In this document: in pieces, positions 18,711-27,673 of the stretch | How positions within the stretch are numbered: the stretch's first letter is position 1 | How the letters are laid out: the number at the start of each line of letters is the position of its first letter | Position numbers and translations under genes: made by a program | DNA from: Tribonema minus | Lineage: Eukaryota; Sar; Xanthophyceae; Tribonematales; Tribonemataceae | Assembly: GCA_017506865.1 (NCBI GenBank) | Contig: JAFCMP010000021.1 | Coordinates: 419,247 to 483,246 of the forward strand | DNA: 64,000 nt | Direction of reading: 5' to 3' | Notes under the pieces: model-generated | What the model was told of the DNA's origin: nothing | Database searches by the model: none | The model's input: only the letters and a program-made list of their open reading frames with translations

Positions 18711-19463
18711 ATGAGTAGTTCAGAAATGGAAGCCATTCTCCGCGTGCAGAGTGATCTATTCGCCCTGATGTACAGATACACGACGACGGCGGTCCACGGA
18801 GTGTTCTACGACATGTACGCGAAGCTGTCCAAACTGCATGACAACGATGACGACGTATGCTCGCATCTGCAGTGGGCGATACTGAGGACGCACCTGTGGA
18901 GCGCCAAGATAGTGTCCACGGTGGCAGCGCCATGGTCGCGGATCGCGCGGGACTGCATCGTACTGATGAAGAAGCTCGCAAAGTGCAATGTGAAGATCCT
19001 GGCGCTCTCAGGGTTCTCTGATGCCGATGATGAACACGTAGACATTCACGTCACCTTCCCCGAAGTTCTTCACGCCGTCCTCACCAGCGCGTCCAGAGTA
19101 GTGTCCATCAACATGCACTGCATCATGACGACTGACACTTCGCAGATATCCAACCTCATGCGCCAGCATCACGTGGTCGAAGATGCTGTGGCAAACCTCT
19201 GCAAGGATCACCTCATAGAGGCTACGCCTGAAGCGGTCAAGCTCCGTAGCATTTCACAGAAACTTGAGGCAGATTATAAGAAGCGGGAGGAGGAGCTGGA
19301 GAGAAAGGCGCATGCAAGAGTGGCTGAAGCACAGCTGGAGCGTGAGAGGTACGAAGCGGATGCGATCGCACGTGAAAAGCGGCTGGAGGCGGAAATGCAG
19401 CTGAAGTTCGAGACCGAAATGGAAAAGATCAGACAGGCATCCGGCGCGATACACACACACTGA
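18711..19463 (+). CDS. Hypothetical protein with C-terminal coiled coil
   Basis: The ATG at 18711 opens a 250-residue frame. The first about 180 residues are helical with no motif recognised. Residues about 185-245 are a charged coiled coil (KKREEELERKAHARVAE; REKRLEAEMQLKFETEMEK). The frame stops just after an (AC)n tract at 19450-19460. The +1 frame immediately after that tract continues into the repeat protein at 19528 without another stop, so the two may originally be one gene. Confidence 0.6.
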   Translation: MSSSEMEAILRVQSDLFALMYRYTTTAVHGVFYDMYAKLSKLHDNDDDVCSHLQWAILRTHLWSAKIVSTVAAPWSRIARDCIVLMKKLAKCNVKILALSGFSDADDEHVDIHVTFPEVLHAVLTSASRVVSINMHCIMTTDTSQISNLMRQHHVVEDAVANLCKDHLIEATPEAVKLRSISQKLEADYKKREEELERKAHARVAEAQLERERYEADAIAREKRLEAEMQLKFETEMEKIRQASGAIHTH

Positions 19464-19527
19464 CGACAGTCATGAGAGGTCGCCATCCGCTGTCAGGCTA
19501 GAAGCCAGCCAGAGGGCACTGGCACAG

Positions 19528-20625
19528 ATGGCCAGGAGCGTCGATAACAGTTATGACAGGTCACAGTCCGCCGCCGAGTTTTCAGTCAGCCAGAGGGAGC
19601 TGGCACACACAGTCGATGAGAGAAGGAGGCGTGACGCTGAGGCGGCTGCTGTGAGCCCACTTGAAGATGCGCAAACCAGACACGCCGACGACAGCAATGA
19701 CAGGCACCCGTCTGCCGCCGAGTTTTCAGTCAGCCAGAGGGAGCCGGCACGCACAGTCGATGAGAGAAGGAGGCGTGCCGCTGAGACGGCTGCTGTGAGC
19801 CCACTTGAAGACGCGCAAACCAGACACGCTGACGACAGCTATGACAGACCATCGTCCGCCGCCGAGTTTGCAGTCAGCCAGAGGGAGCTGGCACGCACAG
19901 TCGATGAGCGAAGGAGGAGTGACGCTGAGACCCCAGTTGAAGCAGATCATGTGGGAGCTGCCGCATTCACACCTGACGCCGTCGCAGTTGTGACAAAAAC
20001 AGACCCCGTATCGCTGGAAGCTCCCACCTTTGCAGCGAAAGTCCCAGCGCCTCGTGGACCCTCGGCAGAGCCTCTAGTCAACACAGCTCCTGAACCCATG
20101 GACGAGAAAGCGACTGTACCATCAGGTTCTCCTGAGACGAAGGTGCCGGCAATGACTGCTGCCGAGGTCGGTGCTTCACCGGTGGCGGATACCTCTCAGC
20201 GGACTAATCCCAACATATGCATCCTTGACGGTGCCAAGGACGCCATCCGCATTGAGCTCAACCAGACTCCTTCTGAGCATTCGTCTAAAGTCATCAAAGA
20301 AGAGCCCGTTAAGCCTAAATCACCGTACGACCACAACAATGAGCATGCACGTGTAGGCTCTCGCACACCTCCTAATTCACCTCCTTCTTTGGCTGCGGGC
20401 GGAGGCAAACACGATGTGTCGATAGAAGACTACATTGCACAGAGGATAAGAAACGGAATAGCCCAGCAGGAGTTGGCAATGCAAAATAGAAACAGGAGAT
20501 CGACGCAAGTCCACGATGGGAGCAACAAGTCTGTATCAGTACCGACGGAGAGCGAGTACGAGAGACTGCGCAATCGTTACTTGTCTAGCGGATCAGAGTC
20601 CGACCTCGATGTAGAGTACATTTAA
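19528..20625 (+). CDS. Repeat protein with three 47-residue repeats
   Basis: This 365-residue frame starts with three imperfect repeats of about 47 residues (141 bp) containing SAAEFSVSQRE and TVDERRR. A fourth, degenerate copy lies just upstream (19462-19527) in the same frame, beyond the annotated ATG, showing that the true protein probably starts earlier. The remainder is Pro/Ser/Glu-rich and likely disordered. No enzymatic motif is present. It may be the C-terminal part of the gene starting at 18711. Confidence 0.6.
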   Translation: MARSVDNSYDRSQSAAEFSVSQRELAHTVDERRRRDAEAAAVSPLEDAQTRHADDSNDRHPSAAEFSVSQREPARTVDERRRRAAETAAVSPLEDAQTRHADDSYDRPSSAAEFAVSQRELARTVDERRRSDAETPVEADHVGAAAFTPDAVAVVTKTDPVSLEAPTFAAKVPAPRGPSAEPLVNTAPEPMDEKATVPSGSPETKVPAMTAAEVGASPVADTSQRTNPNICILDGAKDAIRIELNQTPSEHSSKVIKEEPVKPKSPYDHNNEHARVGSRTPPNSPPSLAAGGGKHDVSIEDYIAQRIRNGIAQQELAMQNRNRRSTQVHDGSNKSVSVPTESEYERLRNRYLSSGSESDLDVEYI

Positions 20626-20636
20626 ACCAGCTTTCA

Positions 20637-21527
20637 CTACACTCCGACCAAGAAAGACCGCCACCACCACTTGAGAAGAGCCACGCTCTCCATCACATCG
20701 ACCAACGCCCGGTGGCATTCTTGGGTGGGCGGCAGCGACTGCAGAAGGTCGGGCCTCCACCTCCTCCCGATCTCCAGCAGGCTTGAGAGCTCAATAGTCT
20801 TGTGCCCAATTTTCGATCGCAGACGCGGGTACCTGTGCAGCAACACTCCGCGGTCGAAATAAACAGAGCACCCGGCCAGCATGATCCTGTAATGATCCAA
20901 AGCAGCAGAAGCGCCCTTGCGATGATGAGCAGGATTAGGCTCCTGCACTGCGTCATCTGTCTGAGATATCATGACATCGATAGGCTCAAACTCTGCTGCT
21001 CTGAACAGGTCGCGCTTCTGCGCATCGTGATCAGAGTCTGCGGCGGGATGCCGTTTCTTGGCGTGCTTGACGATGAACGCCTCCAGCATCTCCCCCGCCA
21101 TGTCTTCCGTGATGGTGGACATTTCACTCTGAGCGAATAGATCATTTCCGCCCTCCGTCCTAGCGCAGAATCGCGCCTTGCACCACTTGGAGGAATTGTT
21201 GATGACACGAGGCGACTGATGGACTATGACGTGGAAAGTGTCCATCACTTGCATAGCGTCGTCCACGACAGTAGCCGCAATCTCTAGAATGCCAAAGTCG
21301 GGTGCGAAGTAGTCCAGCGAGGTGCATTCGAGATCAAGAAACATCCATAATGAATTGTATCTATTACGGGTGCTGAACACTTGAAGCTGAGGTGAAGGAC
21401 CCATCAGGTCCGTGTTCGCTGCAGGAGCGCTGAGCCACCTGTGGTAGGGGGTGGAATCTCCCGATTCCATGAAGGGGGGCGGCACGATGCCGTGCGCACG
21501 GGCGTAGCCGGAATTGTAATGAAACAT
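20637..21527 (-). CDS. Oligoribonuclease-like DEDDh exonuclease
   Basis: The product is 296 residues. FLDLECTSLD provides the Exo I Asp and Glu, and IVHQSP and GHKTIELSSLLEIGRRWRPDLL match the conserved parts of oligoribonuclease/REXO2. HRALVDVMESVALLKWW gives the final His and Asp of DEDDh. It hydrolyses short RNA 3' to 5'. Between Exo I and Exo II there is an insert of about 65 residues relative to bacterial Orn, and an N-terminal extension of about 60. The first ATG is 21527. It is convergent with the repeat protein ending 12 bases away. Confidence 0.8.
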   Translation of the reverse strand: MFHYNSGYARAHGIVPPPFMESGDSTPYHRWLSAPAANTDLMGPSPQLQVFSTRNRYNSLWMFLDLECTSLDYFAPDFGILEIAATVVDDAMQVMDTFHVIVHQSPRVINNSSKWCKARFCARTEGGNDLFAQSEMSTITEDMAGEMLEAFIVKHAKKRHPAADSDHDAQKRDLFRAAEFEPIDVMISQTDDAVQEPNPAHHRKGASAALDHYRIMLAGCSVYFDRGVLLHRYPRLRSKIGHKTIELSSLLEIGRRWRPDLLQSLPPTQECHRALVDVMESVALLKWWWRSFLVGV

Positions 21528-21601
21528 GTTGTTCACGTTACAGAGAGGTCAACATTTTTGCAGCTGTAAAAAAAACGTGAACGATATTCGGAATTTGGTA
21601 T

Positions 21602-22234
21602 TCACAATCCGTTCATTAAGAGAGGCGAGTGTCGTGCATACGGAGGCACGGGCCGCGGCGGTCCAGAGTTATCGGGCGCCATGCACGCGATCTGTGCGAG
21701 CCCGGTGAAAATGTCTTCGGCGAACTCGCTACCGCTGTGCTCATTCTTGAGCATTTTCAGCAAGAATTTCCAGGTTTCGGGCCCGTCCGGCGATGACATG
21801 CACAAGTCGGAGTGGATGTGTTCCAGCAAGGAAACACAGTTCGCCAAGCTAGTGTAAAAGTCGAAAGCCGTCTCATCTGCGCTCCACTTGTTGAGATGCG
21901 ACAGTACGACATCACGAGCCTCGCCCATCAGGTAGTCGACAACCGCATCCAGCAAAGCCGCGGTCTCCGCGGCTATCAATTGCGCCTGCCCGGTGGGCAG
22001 CGCCGGCCCTTCGCCTCGCAGTACGTCGTTGAGCATCCGTATGTCATCATCGTCTATGGGCGCTCTGGTGACGGGGTTCACCGCTGATGGCGCCTTGATG
22101 ATGTATCGGCGGAGAATAGAGGCGTCAAACTGAACGCCGTCGTGTACGAACACGAAAGCACACGTCGATATGGGCTCCAAAGCAATGGGGCAGATGTCAT
22201 TGATAAAATCATTTCGGCCTGGTCCGTCCGGCAT
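21602..22234 (-). CDS. U-box-like domain protein
   Basis: This 210-residue protein begins with a U-box-like fold: CPIALEPISTCAFVFVHDGVQFD, then LRRYIIKAPSAVNPVTRAPI (residues about 15-60). U-boxes recruit E2 ubiquitin-conjugating enzymes without zinc. The conserved CPI..P and PVTR.P anchors are visible. The rest is helical with no motif. Similar small U-box proteins occur in large DNA viruses and in their algal hosts. A role in ubiquitin ligation is inferred from the fold. Confidence 0.6.
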   Translation of the reverse strand: MPDGPGRNDFINDICPIALEPISTCAFVFVHDGVQFDASILRRYIIKAPSAVNPVTRAPIDDDDIRMLNDVLRGEGPALPTGQAQLIAAETAALLDAVVDYLMGEARDVVLSHLNKWSADETAFDFYTSLANCVSLLEHIHSDLCMSSPDGPETWKFLLKMLKNEHSGSEFAEDIFTGLAQIACMAPDNSGPPRPVPPYARHSPLLMNGL

Positions 22235-22309
22235 GCTGAGCTCAGTGTGAGTGCCCGGAGCGCGCGGTAGTGATTACTTGAACCTCAATTTAATGTGATA
22301 TATGGATAA

Positions 22310-22771
22310 ATGTCCGGACAGGAGATTCAGGTTTCCCCCGAATCCGAATCACGCGAATCACCCGAATCACGAACCCCCGAATCACGAACCCCCGAATCTA
22401 AATCCTCGGATTGGCAAAACGCAAAGAGGGACGCTCTGCTCCTCGTGGCGAATCTCCCGGAGTACACGCATGACATGATTCTTGCCGAGTACGGCGAGCT
22501 GCTGGAAGCTCTCAAAGAGAGTGACGTGCGTAGCATGCCACCTGAGCAGCGAGCCTTCTACATGCAAAAGCGGTTTCCGAGATTCGCGGTAGCGTACTCC
22601 AGCCTGTTCATGCTGGCTTGCAACAGAGATTCGCCGATGCCGGTCACAGCCGTGGCGGACCTTCTGAAAACGGTGGAACTCCAGAAGAGCGGCAGCTTGT
22701 CGGAGGGCAAGGCGCGCGGGACGGCGATGGACATTGCGGAAAAATACCGGAGACAGAGCGCAGCGGGATAA
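22310..22771 (+). CDS. Hypothetical protein with repeat-derived N-terminus
   Basis: This 153-residue protein starts with a Ser/Pro/Glu tract (SPESESRESPESRTPESRT) that is encoded by a cluster of GAATC pentamers, so the repeat has invaded or seeded coding sequence. A TATAT-rich bit precedes the ATG. The C-terminal part is helical and ends KARGTAMDIAEKYRRQ. A related ending (GMDIAERRCE) occurs at 23107-23169. No function is recognised. Confidence 0.5.
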   Translation: MSGQEIQVSPESESRESPESRTPESRTPESKSSDWQNAKRDALLLVANLPEYTHDMILAEYGELLEALKESDVRSMPPEQRAFYMQKRFPRFAVAYSSLFMLACNRDSPMPVTAVADLLKTVELQKSGSLSEGKARGTAMDIAEKYRRQSAAG

Positions 22772-22825
22772 ATATTTTACGGTACATATAGACACCGCTG
22801 TGATTCACTCCTCGCGGGACTGACC

Positions 22826-23169
22826 GTGATGCACCATATCTCTATACACGGCGAAGGCGGCGCGATGAGATGGCACGCGGAGAGGGGGTACGACGTCGCG
22901 GCAATTCTGAAAGATATTCACGGCACGAAGCTGACCCCGAAAATGCCAGATCACGAGACGGCGTCAATACAGCTACTAGTGAAACTGGTCAAATCTAAAA
23001 ATTTCGGGTGAGCCTGTTGAGCTCCTGAAGATTATGGGAACAGTGCACTGCACCGCCCCTCTGTCATGCAGCAAGCAGGATTCTTGCAGTTGCGGAGAAA
23101 ATGAAATGCGGCACATCCGTACATGGCGAGGGCGGAGCAATGGGAATGGACATTGCAGAGAGAAGATGT
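22826..23169 (+). CDS. Small hypothetical protein, possibly two exons
   Basis: The first frame (22826-23011) encodes 61 residues with ISIHGEGGAM. A GTGAGC donor (23010) and an acceptor near 23078 would join, in phase, to a second segment ending at 23169 that repeats a similar GTSVHGEGGAM motif. Without splicing the product is 61 residues. The minus strand over 22998-23040 encodes a conserved tail found in another gene, so some of this may be antisense. Confidence 0.35.
22998..23040 (-). pseudogene. Remnant of a paralogous C-terminal tail
   Basis: Reading the minus strand, this stretch encodes LQELNRLTRNF followed by a stop, the same as the end of the membrane protein at 24935. The DNA differs mainly at third codon positions, a sign of past protein-level selection. 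The frame is closed about 20 codons upstream, so it is a remnant or a small terminal exon. Confidence 0.45.
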
Positions 23170-23278
23170 GAATGAATAAATATGCATAAAGTATACATTG
23201 ATTGCGACGCACCGTATAGTCTATGCCAGAGCCACTCCCTGCATCGGAACAGCGCACTGCTCTTGTGCAACATTGTCA

Positions 23279-24307
23279 TCAGAAACCCAACTTGACTTTG
23301 TGTGTGTCCACAGTCGGAGCTTCGAACGCCTTGACCCTCGTCCACGTCTCCGCCAGCATGTCGCACAGCTCGCCCATCCGCTGCTGAAATGTAGGCTCAA
23401 CACCCTTGTAGTATGGTTCGCCGTTTGATGCTCGCACTCTCTTGATGCAATCCTTCACATTGACCCGCACCAAGTAGTGGTACTCAGACTCGCTTGCTTT
23501 CTGTATATCGGCCACACGCGTGTCGCAGTCCTCGTGATTGTCGCCAGATTCATCGATCTCCATGTGCATGCTGGCACGTCGTCCGTCGGCGTTCTGGTGC
23601 ACCCAAAGTGCATCAGGCTTCTTCAACGTACAGTCCTGCATGCCGCGCACGGGGCAATCCCAGATGTACTCATGGCTCTCCTCTTGCATTGGTAGAATTC
23701 GCTCGACCTCAGCCAGTACGAGGTGCTCTGCACGGATCTTGAGCTTGGCCACAGTTGGGTTAAGCGCGTTCCAACATGTGCAGCACAAACCGTCAATTCG
23801 AGCTAGGCGCCGCTCTGCAGGCTCGTAAATCGAACAAGCTTCTCCCTGACATGCACACGCAGGATTGCACACACGACAGCAGTACCGACTGATGTTGTGG
23901 TCACAGAGGCTTGTGCCTCCACACTGCAGGCATTGGCTTCGCCGCTTGCCATGTTCACAGAGCGAGGATCCGCTGCAGTCATGACACTGAGCGCGCAGCG
24001 GATCATGTTCACACACGTTCCGTCCTCCGCATTCGCGACAGTTGCTTCGCCTTCGATTGTGTTCGCATATGCTTGAGCCCTGACATTCTCTACAAGTGTG
24101 TCGTTGTCTGCCATGTTCACAAATCTTGGAGCCGCCGCAGAGCTTGCATTGACTCCGTAGTCTCCCATGCTCGCAAACTCCATTGCCGCCACAAGGCTTG
24201 CACCGATTGAGCCGCTTGCCATGTGGACATTTTCGTCTTGGCTTGCGGACCAGCGGATGTAGCACTATGGGATGAACGGCCATCCGTGGCGTCTTCGATT
24301 TGGTCAT
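23279..24307 (-). CDS. Cys/His-repeat protein with nuclease-like C-terminus
   Basis: This 342-residue protein has two parts. Residues about 25-155 are seven or more repeats of C-x-H-G-x2-R-x2-C-x2-C-x-G (for example CEHGRQRHTCREC), which should each bind zinc. The C-terminal part, about 215-310, reads CTLKKPDALW, then HMEIDESGDNHEDCDTR, then YLVRVNV. The D...E-x-D-E arrangement resembles the catalytic core of PD-(D/E)XK-type endonucleases that follow such zinc repeats in giant viruses and algae. It may be a DNA-binding nuclease, perhaps of mobile origin. The zinc repeats are certain; the nuclease is inferred. Confidence 0.7.
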   Translation of the reverse strand: MTKSKTPRMAVHPIVLHPLVRKPRRKCPHGKRLNRCKPCGGNGVCEHGRLRSQCKLCGGSKICEHGRQRHTCRECQGSSICEHNRRRSNCRECGGRNVCEHDPLRAQCHDCSGSSLCEHGKRRSQCLQCGGTSLCDHNISRYCCRVCNPACACQGEACSIYEPAERRLARIDGLCCTCWNALNPTVAKLKIRAEHLVLAEVERILPMQEESHEYIWDCPVRGMQDCTLKKPDALWVHQNADGRRASMHMEIDESGDNHEDCDTRVADIQKASESEYHYLVRVNVKDCIKRVRASNGEPYYKGVEPTFQQRMGELCDMLAETWTRVKAFEAPTVDTHKVKLGF

Positions 24308-24934
24308 GGTTGGCGTGAGAGTGATTGCAGTGCATCAGGAAAGGTGTGCAGTATATCATCATGTGATTCAAGAGCGCGAATCTGAATCACGTGGGGATAT
24401 TAGCTACGCTGAATCCCGAATCCTTGAGCTCAAGCTTGAATCCTCAAAGGCAGATATATGAAGCTGGATCCCGAATCCGTAATCCTAATCTTGACCGCGG
24501 CCCCGAATCTCATGTATTGGCTGCCGGCCTGAATCTTGATGACTTCACTGTCGGCCTCGAATCTCAGTTGCCTCGGATCTCCACAACTCAGCAACTGTGG
24601 TGCTGTGCAGTGCAGATGCAGGCATCACGCACCCTAACAAATCTATTCATTCAAGGGAGCAGCGATGCAGACATATGCTGTGCAAGGTATACATGGTCGC
24701 TCTCTGGTGGCAGCAGTCTACAGCATCCTAGGCAGCGGGAGCGGCGTCACTCGCAGCAGCATCAGCGGCTGCGGGCATGGGCAACCCCTGTGACAGCTGC
24801 TATAGGTCTGATAGCTGCTACATGACTCGCAACAGGGGAAGCGGCTGTGGGCTACGTTGACTGTGACGTCGGCGGAACCGAAAACGTGCTGGTGCCGCAA
24901 TGAGACTTGTAATCCATTATCTGTCAGCTAATAC
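24308..24934. repeat. Spacer with dense GAATC cluster
   Basis: From 24361 to 24560 there are about ten GAATC/GATTC pentamers, the densest cluster in the window, commonly as CCGAATC or CTGAATC. A 42-codon frame (24665-24793, Gly/Ser-rich) lies further on but is not convincing. No other gene is seen. Confidence 0.6.
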
Positions 24935-25609
24935 CTAGAAATTGCGTGTCAGCCTATTCAGCTCCTGACGATTTCTAGAATAAAATTTGCTCGGGATCAA
25001 AGTGGTTTTGTGGTGGGTGAACGGCTTCTGCTCTCTGCCAGCTGGACTGGGGGCCTGAAACTTAGCCCAGTACGGGAGGTTACGGTTGTTACCGTCGGCG
25101 GCCCCTCCCTTGCTGCGCATCGCATCGTAGCGCGTGGAGGCGACCTTCTTAGCCGCTTCCAGCTTCGCGCGGGCCTTGGCCACAGCGGCGGGGTCAAGGC
25201 CGGTGGTGGCCATGAAAGAGCACGCCATGGTGTGTGCGGTGGTGGACGTGGATAGGAGGTAGCCCACGAGGGGGACGCCGTATACAGTTACGATCTTGAC
25301 TCCATCACCCACGCTGTGCTTCTTCTTGCCCTTACACTTTTCGGTTTCTGCGAGTGACATGAGGATCTGCGGCAATACCACGATCAAACTATTCACTACG
25401 TGTAGCTTAGTGCCGTCGAATTTGAGCTTGCGCGTCAGCACGTTGGCAGCGAAGAAGGCGACTATGGAGACGGATGCGATCGACCCCAACTTGGCACTCG
25501 TTTTGCATGTCCAAACGTCAGATTCGAAGCAGAAAAAAAGACTAGTGAGCATTGCAGAAAAGGAGGCCACCGGCGCGATGCAAGCAGGATCAAAAGAGGA
25601 ATCGGCCAT
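24935..25609 (-). CDS. Putative membrane protein, 224 aa
   Basis: The protein has about three hydrophobic segments: near the N-terminus (ASFSAMLTSLFFCF), about 45-60 (IASVSIVAFFAANVL) and about 70-85 (VVNSLIVVLPQILMSL), with a further weaker one near 110 (VYGVPLVGYLL). A basic, Ala/Lys-rich tail follows and ends QELNRLTRNF. The same tail peptide is encoded at 22998-23040 with mostly synonymous differences. It is likely a viral or host membrane protein of unknown role. Confidence 0.55.
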   Translation of the reverse strand: MADSSFDPACIAPVASFSAMLTSLFFCFESDVWTCKTSAKLGSIASVSIVAFFAANVLTRKLKFDGTKLHVVNSLIVVLPQILMSLAETEKCKGKKKHSVGDGVKIVTVYGVPLVGYLLSTSTTAHTMACSFMATTGLDPAAVAKARAKLEAAKKVASTRYDAMRSKGGAADGNNRNLPYWAKFQAPSPAGREQKPFTHHKTTLIPSKFYSRNRQELNRLTRNF

Positions 25610-25654
25610 CGTATATAGTGATACGCTTTACTCTGGCCATAGATTTTTTTTGGC

Positions 25655-27133
25655 CTAGCTCTGTGCTTCATACTCTGAAGTGTCCGTTATCACCATCTTT
25701 ATCATAATGTAGCCCCCAGGGGTGAAGACGGGGTACTTGGTCGGATCAAACTTGTATCCCTCCGTTTCCAGAGCACTCAGCGTTATGAGCTTGGCAATGT
25801 GAAACGATCGTCCTCCCTTGATGATCGCCCCTCCTTTGTTCCATCTGCCGTGTCTGAAGTGCACAGCGTACACTGTCAACAGTCTGCCGGCTTGCGGCTC
25901 GCTCATGTGCCTCTCTCGGCGCTGAGACGCGTTGATGTCGACGCCGCCTTCGATGTGCATGTGGCTCCCCTCGAATATTGCTGTCAGCTGTATGACGGAC
26001 CTGTTGCATGCGAATGGCGGGAGCTGGACTCTGCGGCCCCGCGTGTACGCCAGACACGCGTAAGCCACCGAGATGTGGCGCTCCTGCCACATGATGTGGA
26101 TGATGCTCGCCGGGCCGATCACCGACCTGTTGGTCGCAGCTGTGGCATCGCTGATTAGCCCGTGCATGCTCATGGGGATGTTGCGAGGATAACATGAGAT
26201 CGCAGTCAGCTTTCGGGGCTCGCGCATGGACGCCTCAGATAGCCCCAACAACTGGAAATGACGGTCCTCCGCGTTGCGAGTCTCTATGACCTCAGCCAGA
26301 TTCCAGCAGAACGAGTCACTGAATGCGAGAGGCCAAGACGCCCTGAACGCTAGAAGATCCGAAACCTTCAAGCCGAGCACCCGTACGCACTGCCAGGGGC
26401 TTACCCCGCACGTCGTGGGCTGCATGAACAGCTGCGACGTACTGCTGCCCTTCGTCTTGAGTCTGTCGCACACAGAGTATAGGCTGCCGAGCAGCTTGGA
26501 CTCGCAGGCGTTGACCTCATCTCCCGAGAGCACAGCGCAAAGGTGGGGGAGAGAGTGCGTCCCCAGGGCTGACAGCGAGGACCGGCTCGCCTCGCCGAAG
26601 TGGTTCGTGACGTACGCTGTGACGTCAACGGTGAGAGAATTATCGCTGAATTCCCGCACCGAAAGCACGTCAAACAGCTGCAGGGCGCTGTGTACGTCAA
26701 GGCGTTCCACTATTACCCTGTGCAAAAGGTCTCTGCTACAGTTGAAAATGAAGAAGTCGCAGCACTCGTACCGCCTGTATAGCGCCATCGGGGATTCGGT
26801 CCGGCCATACACCGTAATGCCGGTGTGGCCAAAGACCCGAACCATTCTCAACAAGTCCGCTTGTCTCAGGAAGCCTTCGACCCTCACCACGCTGCGTCCG
26901 CCGGTATCGCTTTCCCCGATGGTAAGAGAAGCCAGTGGGTCGCCAAACCGGAGGTAGACTGAGCGTATATCGGGAAGTAGAGACCCGTCGCTGAGCTTCC
27001 AAAACATGTCGCAGTAGGATGACATCGATCCGTCGTCAAGGGCTCGGATCACGCTCTGCGTCCATCCCAGCGTCGCAACAGAAGAATGAACCTCATCTCT
27101 CATCATGGCGCCGTTATCTGACGGGCACTGCAT
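25655..27133 (-). CDS. Unknown protein, 492 aa
   Basis: An intact long frame. ATG 27133 (MQCPSDNGAM) is preferred to an upstream in-frame start at 27274, because the upstream DNA is extremely AT-rich (a probable promoter) and the opposite-strand gene starts at 27238. The protein is a globular mix with Ser/Leu-rich helices and beta stretches near the C-terminus (HFRHGRWNKGGAIIKGGRSFHIAKL). No motif is recognised. A structural or scaffold role in a virus is possible but unsupported. Confidence 0.6.
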   Translation of the reverse strand: MQCPSDNGAMMRDEVHSSVATLGWTQSVIRALDDGSMSSYCDMFWKLSDGSLLPDIRSVYLRFGDPLASLTIGESDTGGRSVVRVEGFLRQADLLRMVRVFGHTGITVYGRTESPMALYRRYECCDFFIFNCSRDLLHRVIVERLDVHSALQLFDVLSVREFSDNSLTVDVTAYVTNHFGEASRSSLSALGTHSLPHLCAVLSGDEVNACESKLLGSLYSVCDRLKTKGSSTSQLFMQPTTCGVSPWQCVRVLGLKVSDLLAFRASWPLAFSDSFCWNLAEVIETRNAEDRHFQLLGLSEASMREPRKLTAISCYPRNIPMSMHGLISDATAATNRSVIGPASIIHIMWQERHISVAYACLAYTRGRRVQLPPFACNRSVIQLTAIFEGSHMHIEGGVDINASQRRERHMSEPQAGRLLTVYAVHFRHGRWNKGGAIIKGGRSFHIAKLITLSALETEGYKFDPTKYPVFTPGGYIMIKMVITDTSEYEAQS

Positions 27134-27237
27134 GATGAGGGAGTGGTCACATGTTTCAATGGTGTCATTTATAATATCCAGTTGTGATACTTTATATATC
27201 AAATAATATATATCAATATACCATACCGCATCTTCAG
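27134..27237. promoter_or_regulatory. AT-rich divergent promoter region
   Basis: This 104-base gap separates divergent starts (27133 minus, 27238 plus). Its centre, about 27185-27225, is almost pure A/T with TATATATC and TAATATATA, in otherwise GC-rich DNA. TATA-like elements close to starts are also seen before 4774, 2281 and 22310. This is a promoter by position only. Confidence 0.45.
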
Positions 27238-27543
27238 ATGAAGAGTGTTGAAGGGCATCAGAAACGTCAATCATTTAACCCATTTGACGAGGTGCCCTTT
27301 GATCCCAAAAAGCTTAGAACCCCCTCTAAATGTGCTACACGGTCGCGGATAGGTAACTTGACAGTAGGTGACGTACGATACATTTTCACACAGCTCCGGG
27401 GTTATCGCGATACAGATCCACATAGAACACTGTGGACCGGAGAAACATCTGGCTCCTTCAGTTTGAATTACCTACTCCAAAGCAACAATATGCTATGCGG
27501 TGCAGGCGATAAGAAAAAAAAAAGGGGCAGTAGGTTCCCGTAG
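27238..27543 (+). CDS. Hypothetical basic protein, 101 aa
   Basis: The ATG at 27238 is preferred to 27184, which lies in the AT-rich promoter. The product is basic with a Lys-rich tail (GDKKKKRGSRFP) and contains LTVGDVRYIFTQL. No family is recognised. It is transcribed divergently from the 492-aa gene. Confidence 0.45.
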   Translation: MKSVEGHQKRQSFNPFDEVPFDPKKLRTPSKCATRSRIGNLTVGDVRYIFTQLRGYRDTDPHRTLWTGETSGSFSLNYLLQSNNMLCGAGDKKKKRGSRFP

Positions 27544-27673
27544 AAAACTTTTACTATGTGCCACCTCATATATTTGTCCGATTTGATGAAACCACTGTCA
27601 GTTTATTTATATGTATTACTGACGATGTGCATGTGGGCCCTTTGACCACAGAGGCTGGGTTTGGCACATCTGC

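Noticed and set aside
24391-24825. 144-codon plus ORF in the GAATC cluster
   Set aside because: Its start is an artefact of the repeat and the later part has no protein-like features.
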